Positions 17,259 to 26,802 are shown, counted from the stretch's first letter. The stretch is DNA of 64,000 nt from Streptomyces sp. NBC_00249 (GCF_026342355.1 NZ_JAPEMV010000001.1:1302001-1366000); one strand, 5' to 3'. Numbers and translations: made by a program. The notes: generated by a model not told the origin, from the letters alone.

Positions 17259-18110
17259 ATGTACGACCCGGTCCAGCTGCGCACCTTCCTCACCGTCGCC
17301 CAGACGCTCAGCTTCACCCAGGCCGCGGCCCGGCTGGGGGTGCGGCAGTCCACGGTCAGCCAGCACGTGCGGCGGCTGGAGGAGGCGACGGGGCGGCCCC
17401 TGTTCGTGCGGGACACGCACAGCGTGGGCCTGACGGAGGACGGCGAGGCGCTGCTGGGCTTCGCGCGGACCATTCTGGAGGCGCACGAGCGGGCGGCGGC
17501 CTTCTTCGCCGGGACCCGGCTGCGCGGGCGGCTGCGGTTCGGGGCGTCGGAGGACTTCGTACTGACCCGGCTGCCGGAGATCCTGGAGGGGTTCCGCCAG
17601 GAGCACCCCGAGGTGGACCTGGAGCTGTCGGTGGAGCTCTCGGGCACCCTGCACGAACGGCTCGACGCGGGACGCCTCGACCTGGTGCTGGCCAAGCGGC
17701 GCGGGCCGGACGACGAACGGGGCCGCCTGGTCTGGCGGGACCGGATGGTGTGGATCGGCGCGGAGGGGCTGCGGGTGGATCCGGAGCGGCCGGTCCCGCT
17801 GATCGTGTTCCCGCCTCCGGGGATCACCCGGGCGCGGGCCCTGGAGGTGCTGGAGCGGGAGGGGCGGGCCTGGCGGATCGCCTGTACGAGCGGCAGCCTC
17901 AGCGGACTGATCGCGGCGGCCCGCGCCGGGCTGGGCGTGATGGCGCACACGCGGGGGCTGATCCCGCCGGGGCTGGTCCGCGTGGGCGGGCTGCCGGAGC
18001 TGGGGCCGGTGGAGTTCGCGCTGCTCCAGGGCCGGCGGCCGACCCCGGCCTCGGAGGCCCTGGCGGCCGCCGTCCTGGCGGGCGGCGACCGCCTGAGCCG
18101 GCCGGCGTGA
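17259..18110 (+). CDS. LysR-family transcriptional regulator
   Basis: 283 residues. The N-terminal winged helix (LRTFLTVAQTLSFTQAAARLG, STVSQHVRRLEEATG) is followed by a periplasmic-binding-type effector domain (LRFGASEDFVLTRLPEIL, SGSLSGLIAAARAGLGVMAH). ATG 17259 is chosen over GTG 17235 because the latter lies inside the operator. With the operator so close, the mRNA may be leaderless. It probably regulates the divergent symporter. Confidence 0.92.
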   Translation: MYDPVQLRTFLTVAQTLSFTQAAARLGVRQSTVSQHVRRLEEATGRPLFVRDTHSVGLTEDGEALLGFARTILEAHERAAAFFAGTRLRGRLRFGASEDFVLTRLPEILEGFRQEHPEVDLELSVELSGTLHERLDAGRLDLVLAKRRGPDDERGRLVWRDRMVWIGAEGLRVDPERPVPLIVFPPPGITRARALEVLEREGRAWRIACTSGSLSGLIAAARAGLGVMAHTRGLIPPGLVRVGGLPELGPVEFALLQGRRPTPASEALAAAVLAGGDRLSRPA

Positions 18111-18355
18111 GGGCGTCCGGGCCGGGCCGGCCCTTCGGCTCGGCGGGGCGGGGGACGACCTCGAAGGGGGTGTCGCCGGTGCGGACCGCGCCGGGCGGTC
18201 CGGGGTCCGGGCGACCTTCCGGAAGGTGGTCCGGACGGCGGAGCGGGTCCGCCGGGGCAGCGGGGCCGTAGGGATCTTGTGGAGGTTTCCGAAGCGGTCC
18301 CGGGCGCCGGGGCCGGTGGGGTAGCGTCGCGGCCCCCGGCACGCAGAGGAGCGGG

Positions 18356-20182
18356 ATGCTGCGCGAGTTCACCGTCCCACCCGAGGTCACGGGCACGCCG
18401 GCCGGCGGGCTGGCCGACGCCGTGTTCGCGTACGCGCGCCAGGATCCGGACCGGGTGGTGCTCGGGCGCAAGACGGGCGGGGTCTGGCGGGACGTCACGT
18501 CCGGGGAGTTCGCCGGCGAGGTGCTCTCGCTCGCCAAGGGGCTGCTGGCGCAGGGGATCCGCTTCGGGGACCGGGTCGCCGTCATGTCCCGGACCCGGTA
18601 CGAGTGGACGCTGTTCGACTTCGCGCTGTGGGCGGTCGGCGCGCAGCCCGTCCCCGTCTACCCGTCGTCCTCGGCGGAGCAGGTGCACTGGATCCTCCAG
18701 GACTCCGGCTGCGCGGGCTGTGTGGTGGAGGACGAGGACCAGGCGATGACGGTGGGCTCGGTGATCGAGCGGCTGCCGGCGCTGCGCCTGCTGTGGCAGC
18801 TCGACGCGGGGGCGGTCGACGCCCTGGTGGAGGCCGGACGGACGGTGGCCGAGGACGTGGTGCACCGCCACCGCGGGGCGGTGACGCCGGACGCCGTCGC
18901 CACCGTCATCTACACCTCGGGGACCACGGGCCGGCCCAAGGGCTGTGTCCTCACGCACGCGAACTTCATGTTCGAGGCCGACACCCTGGTGGCGCGCTGG
19001 GAGTCGGTGTTCCGGGCCGGGCCCGGGGAGCAGCCGTCGACCCTGCTGTTCCTGCCGCTGGCGCACGTCTTCGGGCGGATGGTGGAGGTGGCGGCCGTAC
19101 GGGCGCGGGTCAAGCTCGGGCACCAGCCGGTGCTGGCCGCCGCCGAGCTCCTGCCGGACCTGGCGGCCTTCCGGCCGACCTTCGTGCTGGGGGTGCCGCA
19201 CGTCTTCGAGAAGGTGTTCGCGGGCGCGCGCCGCAAGGCGGAGGCCGAGGGGCGCGCCGGTGCCTTCGACCGGGCGGTGGAGACGGCCGTACGGTACGCG
19301 GAGGCGCGCGAGCAGAAGGCCTTCGGGGCCGGTCCCGGCCCCTCGGCGGGGCTGCGGATGGAGCACCAGCTGTTCGAGAGGCTGGTGTACGGGAAGGTCC
19401 GCGCGGCGATGGGCGGCCGGGTGCGGCACGCTATGTCGGGCGGGTCGGCGATGTCGCGGCGGCTGGGGCTGTTCTTCGACGGCGCCGGGATCACGGTGTT
19501 CGAGGGGTACGGGCTGACGGAGTCCTGCGCGGCCGCCACCGCGAATCCGCCGGGGGCGGTCAAGTACGGGACGGTGGGGCCGCCGATCCCGGGCAGTACG
19601 GTCCACATCGCCGACGACGGGGAGGTCTGGCTGTACGGCCCCCACGTGTTCTCCGGCTACCTGGGCGATCCCCGGGCGACGGAGGAGGTGCTGCGCGGGG
19701 GCTGGCTGGCGACGGGGGACCTGGGCCGGCTGGACAAGGACGGCTACCTGACCATCACCGGGCGCAAGAAGGAGATCCTGGTGACCTCCAACGGCAAGAG
19801 CGTGGCGCCGGCCGCGCTGGAGGAGCGGGTGCGCTCGCATCCGCTGGTGTCGCACTGCGTACTGGTGGGCAACGACCGGCCGTTCGTGGCGGCGCTGGTG
19901 ACCCTGGACATGGAGGGGATGGCGCACTGGCTGTCGATGCGCGGGCTCGCGCAGCGGACGGCGGCGGAGGTGGTGGACGATCCGGCGCTGACGGCGGAGG
20001 TGCGCCGTGCGGTGGTGGCGGCGAACACCCTGGTCTCGCAGGCCGAGGGGATCCGCGCCTTCCGGGTGCTGGCGGAACAGTTCACGGAGGAACGCGGGCT
20101 GCTGACGCCCTCGTTGAAGCTGAAGCGCCGGGCCATCGAGAAGGCGTACGCGCGGGAGATCTCCGCCCTGTACCCGTCGTGA
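18356..20182 (+). CDS. Long-chain acyl-CoA synthetase (AMP-forming)
   Basis: 608 residues of the ANL adenylating superfamily. The P-loop-like motif YTSGTTGRPKG is near residue 186; YGLTESCAA, then TGDLGRLDKDGYLTITGRKKE, and a C-terminal KLKRR region complete the acyl-CoA ligase pattern. It activates fatty acids with ATP and CoA. ATG 18356 has GAGGAG five bases upstream. The ~245 bases before it hold a 12-bp palindrome (CCTTCCGGAAGG near 18214) but no clear promoter. It precedes the ABC importer, with two operators between them. Confidence 0.92.
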   Translation: MLREFTVPPEVTGTPAGGLADAVFAYARQDPDRVVLGRKTGGVWRDVTSGEFAGEVLSLAKGLLAQGIRFGDRVAVMSRTRYEWTLFDFALWAVGAQPVPVYPSSSAEQVHWILQDSGCAGCVVEDEDQAMTVGSVIERLPALRLLWQLDAGAVDALVEAGRTVAEDVVHRHRGAVTPDAVATVIYTSGTTGRPKGCVLTHANFMFEADTLVARWESVFRAGPGEQPSTLLFLPLAHVFGRMVEVAAVRARVKLGHQPVLAAAELLPDLAAFRPTFVLGVPHVFEKVFAGARRKAEAEGRAGAFDRAVETAVRYAEAREQKAFGAGPGPSAGLRMEHQLFERLVYGKVRAAMGGRVRHAMSGGSAMSRRLGLFFDGAGITVFEGYGLTESCAAATANPPGAVKYGTVGPPIPGSTVHIADDGEVWLYGPHVFSGYLGDPRATEEVLRGGWLATGDLGRLDKDGYLTITGRKKEILVTSNGKSVAPAALEERVRSHPLVSHCVLVGNDRPFVAALVTLDMEGMAHWLSMRGLAQRTAAEVVDDPALTAEVRRAVVAANTLVSQAEGIRAFRVLAEQFTEERGLLTPSLKLKRRAIEKAYAREISALYPS

Positions 20183-20202
20183 GGGCTGCGGCCCGCTGTT
20201 TC

Positions 20203-20248
20203 TGACGATTCGTCATTTTACTTCGGCGTAAATATTGACGGTCCGTCA
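20203..20248. promoter_or_regulatory. Two tandem 13-bp operators before the ABC importer
   Basis: TGACGATTCGTCA (20203-20215) and TGACGGTCCGTCA (20236-20248) are both perfect palindromes around a central T. Their centres are 33 bases apart, about three helical turns. Between them is TTTAC-TTCGGC-GTAAA. This layout fits paired TetR- or GntR-type repressor dimers bound on one DNA face. No such regulator is adjacent. Confidence 0.75.
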
Positions 20249-20294
20249 GGTCACGCACAGAATGCGGGGATTCCGACCGGAGGGGATCCCACAC

Positions 20295-21563
20295 ATGTCG
20301 CGACCTATCCGCGCCCTGGCCGCTGCGGCAGCCGCCCTCGCGCTCGTCTCCGCCTGCAACTCCGCCTCGAACCACACCGATCCGGAGGGCAAGCCCGGAC
20401 AGTCCTTCGGGGTCACCCGCGGGGTCACCGCCGACTCGGTCAAGGTCGGCGGCATCGTGTCGATGACCAGCGCCAGCGGCTACAGCAAGAAGGACACCGA
20501 CCTCGGGGCCCGGGCCCGCTACGCGCGGGCCAACGCCGAGGGCGGGGTCAACGGCCGGAAGATCGAATACATCGGCGCGGAGGACGACGGCCAGGACCCC
20601 GGGAAGAACCTGGCGGCCGCCCGCAAACTCGTCCAGCAGGACAAGGTGTTCGCCGTCGCCCCGATGAGCTCGGTCACCTTCTCCGGCGCGGACTTCCTGG
20701 AGCAGGAACAGGTCCCCACCTTCGGCTGGGGCACCCTGCCCTCCTTCTGCGGCCCCAAGTACATCTACGGGTTCAACGGCTGCCTGGTCCCCTCCCCCGG
20801 CGGCACCCTCAACCAGACCTGGCCCGAGGGCATCGCCCAGGTGCTCGGCGGGGCGGCCGGCAAGTCGGTCGCGATCATCGCCAACGACAGCGACGCCGGG
20901 AAGTTCGGCATCCGCACCTTCCAGCAGGGCTTCGCCAGCGCCGGGTTCAAGGTCTCCTACGCCAAGGCCTCCGTACCGGCGACCGCCGTGCCCAGCGACT
21001 GGTCCGCGTACGTGAAGGAGATCCTCGCCGGCGACGGCGGCAAGGCCCCGGACGCGGTCGTCTCCGTCATGCAGACCCCCAACAACATCGGGCTGTTCAC
21101 CGCGCTCAAGCGCGGCGGGTACAAGGGCGTGCTCTCCGACCCGACCGACTACGACCCGGGCCTGCTCGCCAAGGACGCCACCAAGCAGGCCCTCGACGGG
21201 GTGCACGTCCTGCTCCAGTTCGAGCCCTTCGAATCGGCGAACCCGAAGATGGCGCAGTTCAAGGCCGACATCAAGGCCGCCTCGGGCGGACAGCAAGTCC
21301 CCCTGAACATGCACATGTTGACCGGGTACATGTCGGCCGACCTGTTCCTGTCGATCGCACAGAAGGCCGGCAAGGACCTCACCCTCACCCACTTCCAGAA
21401 CGCCGCGCAGAGCTTCTCCGACACCGGCACCCTCGTCGGCGACCGGGCCGAGCCCAAGGGGCAGAAGGACAGCTTCGGCTGCGGGGCGCTGGTCCAGCTG
21501 AAGAACGGGGCGTACGAGGTGTCCGTACCGTTCAAGTGCCACGAACCGATCCCCTTCAAGTAG
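20295..21563 (+). CDS. Substrate-binding lipoprotein, branched-chain amino acid-type ABC importer
   Basis: 422 residues. A lipoprotein signal with lipobox LVSAC precedes a Leu/Ile/Val-type periplasmic-binding fold (VKVGGIVSMTSASG, NAEGGVNGRKIEYIGAEDDGQ). ATG 20295 is chosen for its GGAGGGG upstream; ATG 20262 would spoil the signal peptide. It captures the substrate outside the membrane. The family also transports amides, aromatic acids and steroids, so the substrate is open. It is followed by permease and ATPase genes with a 9-base gap. Confidence 0.92.
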   Translation: MSRPIRALAAAAAALALVSACNSASNHTDPEGKPGQSFGVTRGVTADSVKVGGIVSMTSASGYSKKDTDLGARARYARANAEGGVNGRKIEYIGAEDDGQDPGKNLAAARKLVQQDKVFAVAPMSSVTFSGADFLEQEQVPTFGWGTLPSFCGPKYIYGFNGCLVPSPGGTLNQTWPEGIAQVLGGAAGKSVAIIANDSDAGKFGIRTFQQGFASAGFKVSYAKASVPATAVPSDWSAYVKEILAGDGGKAPDAVVSVMQTPNNIGLFTALKRGGYKGVLSDPTDYDPGLLAKDATKQALDGVHVLLQFEPFESANPKMAQFKADIKAASGGQQVPLNMHMLTGYMSADLFLSIAQKAGKDLTLTHFQNAAQSFSDTGTLVGDRAEPKGQKDSFGCGALVQLKNGAYEVSVPFKCHEPIPFK

Positions 21564-21572
21564 GCCCGGCGC

Positions 21573-24500
21573 ATGGGAGATCTGCTCGTCTTCGTGCTGA
21601 GCGGCCTGGTCTCCGGCGCCCTGTACGCGCTGCTGGCCACCGGGCTGGTGCTGTCGTACTCGGCGTCCGGACTGTTCAACTTCGCGCACGGGGCCACCGC
21701 CTACCTGTGCGCGCTCACCTTCTACGAGCTGCACTCCGGGCTGGGCTGGCCCGCCGTCCCGGCCGCGCTGCTGGTGGTGTGCGTCCTGGCCCCCGGCCTC
21801 GGCTGGGGGCTGGACCGGCTGATGTTCCGGCGGCTCGCGCGGGTCGGGGAGAGCGCGCAGATCGTGGCGACCATCGGCCTGCTGGTGGCACTGCCCGCCG
21901 CCGGACTCTGGGCGGTGGAGCTGCTGTCCGACGCGGGCGCCCCCGTCAAACCCGCCGAGAACCAGTTCGGGCTGCCCGGGGTGGGGCCCAGCCCCGCGCG
22001 GTCCTGGCAGCTCGCGGACGGGATCGGGATCGACTCCGACCAGCTGATCACCTGGGTGGTGACGGCGGTGGTGGCGGTGGCCCTGTGGGTGCTGATGCGG
22101 CACACCCGGCTGGGGCTGCGGCTGCGGGCCGCCGTCGACAACCGCACCCTGACCGAGCTGCGCGGGATCAGCGCCGACCGGCTGTCCTCGGTGGCCTGGA
22201 TGATCTCGTCCGGGCTGGCGGGGCTCGCCGGGGTGCTGGCCACCCCGCTGCTGGGGCTGTCCGCGCACGACTTCACCCTGTTCCTGTTCGTGTCGGCGAC
22301 GGCCGCGGTGATCGGACGGTTCGCCTCCGTGCCGCTCGCCTTCGCGGGCGGGCTCGGACTCGGGGTCGTGCAGAACCTGGTCGCCGGGTACGCGTCCTTC
22401 GCCGAGGGGATCACCGGCTTCCGTACGGCGGTACCGTTCCTGATCCTCTTCGGCGGGCTGCTGGTCCTGACCCGGCGGGCCCGGACGGCCGGGGTCGCCG
22501 CCGTGGAGCCGGTACCGGCCGACCATCTCGCGGGAGCGGCCTGGGGGCGCAGGTGGGGGGTGTGGGCGGCGGGCGCCGGACTGCTGTGCGTGGCCTTCTA
22601 CACCGTGACCACCCCCTTCTGGACCGGGCTGCTCGCGCAAGGACTCGCCGTCTCCCTCGTGTTCCTCTCCTTCACCGTGGTGACCGGGCTCGGCGCGATG
22701 GTCTCGCTGGCGCAGGCCACCTTCGTCACCGGGGCCGCGCTCGTGGCCGGGCTGCTGATGAGCCGGGGCTGGCCCTTCGTCGCGGCGCTGGCCGTGGGAA
22801 CCTGCGCGGCGGCCCTGCTGGGGGCGCTGGTCGCGCTGCCCGCGCTGCGCCTCGGGGGGCGTTCGCTGGCACTGGCCACGCTGGCGCTGGCGTTCCTCGC
22901 GGACCAGGTGCTGTTCCAGATGCGGTGGCTGCGGGGCGGGGACGCCGGCTGGCCGGTCCCGCGGCCGGTGGCCGGACCGCTGGACCTCTCCGACGACCGG
23001 GCGCTGGGAGTGGCCCTCGTGGTGCTGCTCGCGCTGGTCTCCGCCGGGCTGAGCGCGCTGCGCGACTCCCCGTCCGGGCGGGCCATGCTGGCCGTACGGT
23101 CGGCCCCGGCCGCGGCCATGGCCTCCGGGGTATCCGTCCTGCGCACCAAACTGCTGCTGTTCACCCTGTCGGCGGGGCTCGCGGGCTTCGGGGGCGTGCT
23201 GTACGCCTCGTACAACACCCGGATCACGGCTACGGACTTCACCGCGATGACGGGGCTCGTGTGGCTGGCGGTGGTGGTGGCGGCCGGGGTGCGCAGGCCG
23301 CAGTACGCGGTGGTGGCGGGGCTGGTGTTCGCCGTCGCCCCGCGCCTGATGGCGGACTACGTCACCCCGTCGGCACACCTCCCGGTGATCCTCTTCGGCC
23401 TGGCCGGCCTGGCCCTGGCCAACGACCCGGACGGCTACTGCGCGGCCGTGCCGCTGCGCTGGGCGAGGCGGAGGGGCCGCCTGACGGGTGACCGGGCGGG
23501 CCACGCCGCGCGTACCGACGGCGTGACCGGCGGCCCGACCGGCCGGGACACCGGAGCCGGGGTCGGGGCCGGGGTCGGGGCCGGGGCCGGAGCTGTGGCG
23601 TCGGACGTGGGTGCGGGTGGCCGGGGCTTCCCCGGGGCGGCTGTTGTCGGAACGGGGGGTGGGGTACCGGGGGCCGGTGCGGCGTCGCGCTCCGCCCCCG
23701 CGTTGGAGCTGCGCGGGGTGAGTGCCGGGTACGACGGGGGGATCGTGCTGCACGGGGTGGACCTCACCGTGCGGCAGGGCGAGATCCTCGCCGTGCTCGG
23801 GCCCAACGGCGCGGGCAAGAGCACCGCGTGCCGGGTGGCCGCCGGGCTGCTGCCGCCGGCGGGCGGGGTGGTCCGCGTGGCCGGGCGGGACGCGACGCGC
23901 GACGGGCCCGTACGGCGTTCCCGGGGCGGGGTGCTGCTCGCGCCCGAGGGGCGGGGGATCTTCCCCGCGCTCACCATCGAGGAGAACCTCGCCCTGTACC
24001 TCGGGGAGGCGCGGGAACGGGCCGCCGTCTACGACCGGTTCCCCCGGCTCGCGGAGCGCCGGTCGGTGGCCGCGGGTGCCCTGTCGGGCGGGGAGCAGCA
24101 GATGCTGGCGCTGGCCCCGCTGTTGCAGCGGCCGCCCCGGGTGCTGATCGCGGACGAGCCCTCGCTCGGGCTCGCGCCGCGCGTGGTGGAGGTGGTGTAC
24201 GGGCTGCTCACGGAGCTCCGGGACGCCGGGACCGCGCTGCTGCTGGTGGAGGAGAAGGCCGCCGGGATCCTCGGGGTCGCCGACACCGTCGCCTACCTCG
24301 CCCAGGGCCGGGTGGCGTGGTGCGGTCCCCGCGCGGAGGTGGAGGCGGACCGCCTCACCGAGGCCTACCTGGGCAGCACCCCGCCCCTCCCACCGACCCA
24401 CGAGACCGAACCCCACGCTCCCGGGCCCGCGCAGCGGGAGGCAGGACGGCACGGGGCCGAGGGGCGTGAGCTCGGGCGGCACGATCCCCGGGGGCCGGGA

Positions 24501-24629
24501 GACGGGCCCCGCGGAGGCCGGGAGCGGGAGGGCGGGCAGGGCCGGGGCCCTGAGGCGGGAGACCCGTCCGGACGGGGCCCGGTGGCGGAGGACGGGGTTG
24601 GTGGGGGTGTTTCGGGGGTGGTGGGGTGA
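21573..24629 (+). CDS. Fused ABC importer: LivH-, LivM- and LivF-like domains in one chain
   Basis: 1018 residues. Residues 1-290 are a LivH-like permease (GALYALLATGLVLSYSASGLFNFAHG), ~310-630 a LivM-like permease (ALPALRLGGRSLALATLALAF), ~640-708 a Gly/Ala linker with GAGVGAGVGAGAG, and ~710-935 an ATPase (Walker A GPNGAGKST near 743, LSGGEQQ near 836, LIADEPSLGL near 859). A ~70-residue hydrophilic tail ends the protein. These are normally three genes. The stop overlaps the LivG-like gene by four bases. Codon bias is even throughout, which argues against an assembly error. Confidence 0.9.
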   Translation: MGDLLVFVLSGLVSGALYALLATGLVLSYSASGLFNFAHGATAYLCALTFYELHSGLGWPAVPAALLVVCVLAPGLGWGLDRLMFRRLARVGESAQIVATIGLLVALPAAGLWAVELLSDAGAPVKPAENQFGLPGVGPSPARSWQLADGIGIDSDQLITWVVTAVVAVALWVLMRHTRLGLRLRAAVDNRTLTELRGISADRLSSVAWMISSGLAGLAGVLATPLLGLSAHDFTLFLFVSATAAVIGRFASVPLAFAGGLGLGVVQNLVAGYASFAEGITGFRTAVPFLILFGGLLVLTRRARTAGVAAVEPVPADHLAGAAWGRRWGVWAAGAGLLCVAFYTVTTPFWTGLLAQGLAVSLVFLSFTVVTGLGAMVSLAQATFVTGAALVAGLLMSRGWPFVAALAVGTCAAALLGALVALPALRLGGRSLALATLALAFLADQVLFQMRWLRGGDAGWPVPRPVAGPLDLSDDRALGVALVVLLALVSAGLSALRDSPSGRAMLAVRSAPAAAMASGVSVLRTKLLLFTLSAGLAGFGGVLYASYNTRITATDFTAMTGLVWLAVVVAAGVRRPQYAVVAGLVFAVAPRLMADYVTPSAHLPVILFGLAGLALANDPDGYCAAVPLRWARRRGRLTGDRAGHAARTDGVTGGPTGRDTGAGVGAGVGAGAGAVASDVGAGGRGFPGAAVVGTGGGVPGAGAASRSAPALELRGVSAGYDGGIVLHGVDLTVRQGEILAVLGPNGAGKSTACRVAAGLLPPAGGVVRVAGRDATRDGPVRRSRGGVLLAPEGRGIFPALTIEENLALYLGEARERAAVYDRFPRLAERRSVAAGALSGGEQQMLALAPLLQRPPRVLIADEPSLGLAPRVVEVVYGLLTELRDAGTALLLVEEKAAGILGVADTVAYLAQGRVAWCGPRAEVEADRLTEAYLGSTPPLPPTHETEPHAPGPAQREAGRHGAEGRELGRHDPRGPGDGPRGGREREGGQGRGPEAGDPSGRGPVAEDGVGGGVSGVVG

Positions 24630-25396
24630 GTGGGTTCGTGTTGGAGGCGCGGGGGGTCGTCGTGCGGTTCGGCGGGGTTACCGCGCTCGGCGGGGTGGAC
24701 CTCGGGGTGCGGGCCGGGGAGGTGTGCGGGCTGATCGGGCCGAACGGGGCCGGGAAGACCACCCTGTTCGACGTGCTCTCCGGGATCCGGCGGCCCGACC
24801 GCGGCCGGCTGCTGCTCGACGGGGTGGACATCGGCCGCCGCTCCCCCGTGTGGCGGGCCCGGCACGGGATGCGCCGTACCTTCCAGCGCCAGCAGCTGTT
24901 CGGGCAGCTGAGCGTCGCCGACAACGTGCTGGTCGCCCAGGAGTGGCGGGGCGGCGGTGGCGGGCTCGCGGCCGATCTGCTCGCCCGGCCGGGCCGGCGG
25001 GCGCGGGAGCGGGCCCGCCGCGCGCGGGGCGAGGAGGTGCTGGCGGACTGCGGGATCGGGGACCTCGGGGCCTCGTACGCGGGCGGGCTGCCGGTGGGGC
25101 AGGCCCGGATGGTGGAGGTGGCCCGGGCGGTGGCCGATCCGCCGCGGGTGCTGCTCCTCGACGAGCCGGCCTCGGGGCTGTCGGGGCCTGAGCGGGCCCG
25201 GCTGGCCCAGGTGGTGCGGCGGCTGGCGGAGGAGGAGGGCTGCGCGGTACTGCTGGTCGAGCACGACGTGGCGTTCGTGACGGCCGTCTGCGCGCGGGTC
25301 GTCGTACTGGACCTCGGGGCGGTCCTCGCGGAGGGGACGCCGGCCGAGGTGCGGGCGGACCCGCGCGTACGGGAGGCGTACCTCGGGACGGCCTGA
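24626..25396 (+). CDS. LivG-like ABC importer ATPase
   Basis: 256 residues. Walker A GPNGAGKTT, Q-loop region TFQRQQLFGQLSVADNV, Walker B VLLLDEPASGLSG, and switch His in LVEHDVAFV. The signature is degenerate: SYAGGLPVGQARMVEVARA carries no LSGGQ. GTG 24626 overlaps the fused gene stop (GTGA). It pairs with the LivF-like domain of that fusion to form an ATPase heterodimer, so a degenerate site on one partner is functionally plausible. Confidence 0.9.
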   Translation: MSGFVLEARGVVVRFGGVTALGGVDLGVRAGEVCGLIGPNGAGKTTLFDVLSGIRRPDRGRLLLDGVDIGRRSPVWRARHGMRRTFQRQQLFGQLSVADNVLVAQEWRGGGGGLAADLLARPGRRARERARRARGEEVLADCGIGDLGASYAGGLPVGQARMVEVARAVADPPRVLLLDEPASGLSGPERARLAQVVRRLAEEEGCAVLLVEHDVAFVTAVCARVVVLDLGAVLAEGTPAEVRADPRVREAYLGTA

Positions 25397-25512
25397 GCGG
25401 CTCCGGGAGGGCGCGGGGTGGCGGGAATAGGGTGTGCGGGGGGCCGGTTGTCGCCCCTCGTACACCGTGGCCCCGGGCCATGCCCCGCACCGACCCCGAG
25501 GAACGACCAGAC

Positions 25513-26355
25513 GTGAACCAGGTCCCCACCATCCAGCTCAACAACGGCACGCGCATGCCCCAGCTCGGCTACGGCGTCTGGCAGGTCCCGGACTCCGAGG
25601 CCGAGCGGGCCGTCGGGACCGCGCTGGAGGCCGGCTACCGCAGCATCGACACGGCGGCGATCTACGGCAACGAGCGGGGCACCGGCCGGGCCGTGGCCGC
25701 GTCCGGCCTGCCGCGCGAGGAACTCTTCGTCACCACCAAGCTGTGGAACGGCCCGAAGCAGCGGTGGGGCCGCGACGAGGTGCTGCGCGCCTTCGACGAC
25801 TCGCTGGACAAGCTGGGCCTGGACCACCTCGACCTGTACCTGATCCACTGGCCGCGCCCGATGCGCGACGACTTCCTCGGCATCTGGAAGACCTTCGAGG
25901 AGATCGCGGCGAGCGGCCGCGCGAAGGCCGTCGGCGTGTCGAACTTCCGCCCGCAGGACCTCGAGCGGCTCGGCGCCGAGAGCGCGCTGGTCCCGGCCGT
26001 GAACCAGATCGAGCTGCACCCGCTCTTCCCGCAGGCCGAGCTGCGCGCCCTGCACTCCTCCCTCGGGATCGCCACGGAGGCGTGGTCGCCGCTGGGCCAG
26101 GGCAAGGAGCTGCTCACCCTCCCGGCGGTGGCCGCCGTCGCCGCCAAGCACGGCCGCAGCGCCGCGCAGGTGGTGCTGCGCTGGCACCTGCAGCTGGGGA
26201 ACGTCGTGATCCCGAAGTCGGTGACGCCGTCCCGGATCCGGGAGAACCTGGACGTCTTCGGCTTCGAGCTGGACGCCGCCGACCTGGCGGCGCTGGACGC
26301 GCTGGGCGCCGACGGCCGCCGGATCGGGCCGGACCCGGCCGTCTTCGACGTCTGA
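25513..26355 (+). CDS. Aldo/keto reductase
   Basis: 280 residues, NADPH-dependent carbonyl reductase fold. Catalytic residues appear in SIDTAAIYGNERGTG (Asp, Tyr), VTTKLWN (Lys) and LYLIHWP (His). NADPH-binding VIPKSVTPSRIRENLDVF is near the C-terminus. It resembles the 2,5-diketo-D-gluconate reductase type. GTG 25513 has GAGGA upstream; ATG 25480 is possible. The lectin-like gene follows 11 bases after its stop, so the two may be co-transcribed. Confidence 0.93.
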   Translation: MNQVPTIQLNNGTRMPQLGYGVWQVPDSEAERAVGTALEAGYRSIDTAAIYGNERGTGRAVAASGLPREELFVTTKLWNGPKQRWGRDEVLRAFDDSLDKLGLDHLDLYLIHWPRPMRDDFLGIWKTFEEIAASGRAKAVGVSNFRPQDLERLGAESALVPAVNQIELHPLFPQAELRALHSSLGIATEAWSPLGQGKELLTLPAVAAVAAKHGRSAAQVVLRWHLQLGNVVIPKSVTPSRIRENLDVFGFELDAADLAALDALGADGRRIGPDPAVFDV

Positions 26356-26366
26356 GGGGGCCGCGC

Positions 26367-26792
26367 GTGAACGCCCCTGACGGGGTCTACCGGATCCGGA
26401 ACGTGGACAGTGGGCTGGTGCTCCAGCTGGAGGGCGCCTCCCGGGTGCGGGTCGGCCCGGACGGGCCACCCGCTCCGGCGGCGGCCCGCCGGTGGCGGAT
26501 CTCGCCCACGCACAGCGGCGGCGGGATCTTCCACGTGGTGAGCGAGGACAACGGCCGGCGTCTCGACGTCGCGAACGCCTCGACGGACAGCGGCGCCCGG
26601 GTGCAGGTGTGGCGGGCCAACGCCTTCGGTGCTCAGGAGTGGGTCGTCGAGGAGCACCTCGACGATCCGGGGGTGGTCTCCCTCATGGCGAGCATCAGCG
26701 GCCTGTACCTGGAGGCCGACGAGGAGGGCCGGGCCCGGCAGGGCGAGGACACCGACTCCCCGTCGCAGTGGTGGCGGCTGGAGCCGGCGTAG
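26367..26792 (+). CDS. Ricin-type beta-trefoil lectin domain protein
   Basis: 141 residues forming a single trefoil with repeats ending in W (GVYRIRNVDSGLVLQLEG, NGRRLDVANASTDSGARVQVWRAN, QWWRLEPA). No signal peptide is visible, so it appears intracellular, whereas most Streptomyces ricin domains are attached to secreted enzymes. GTG 26367 has GAGGGGG just upstream. It probably binds carbohydrate; the partner is unknown. Confidence 0.85.
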   Translation: MNAPDGVYRIRNVDSGLVLQLEGASRVRVGPDGPPAPAAARRWRISPTHSGGGIFHVVSEDNGRRLDVANASTDSGARVQVWRANAFGAQEWVVEEHLDDPGVVSLMASISGLYLEADEEGRARQGEDTDSPSQWWRLEPA

Positions 26793-26802
26793 ACCTTCGC
26801 GG

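Noticed and set aside
13561..20182. Biosynthetic gene cluster suggested by fabH and an acyl-CoA ligase
   Set aside because: No PKS, NRPS, ACP or tailoring genes are between them, and the intervening genes (fdhD, transporter, LysR) are unrelated.
20082..24482. Very long open frame on the minus strand, opposite the ABC importer
   Set aside because: It is an artefact of the GC-rich third positions of the real plus-strand genes: low-complexity Pro/Gly/His/Arg content and no recognisable domain.
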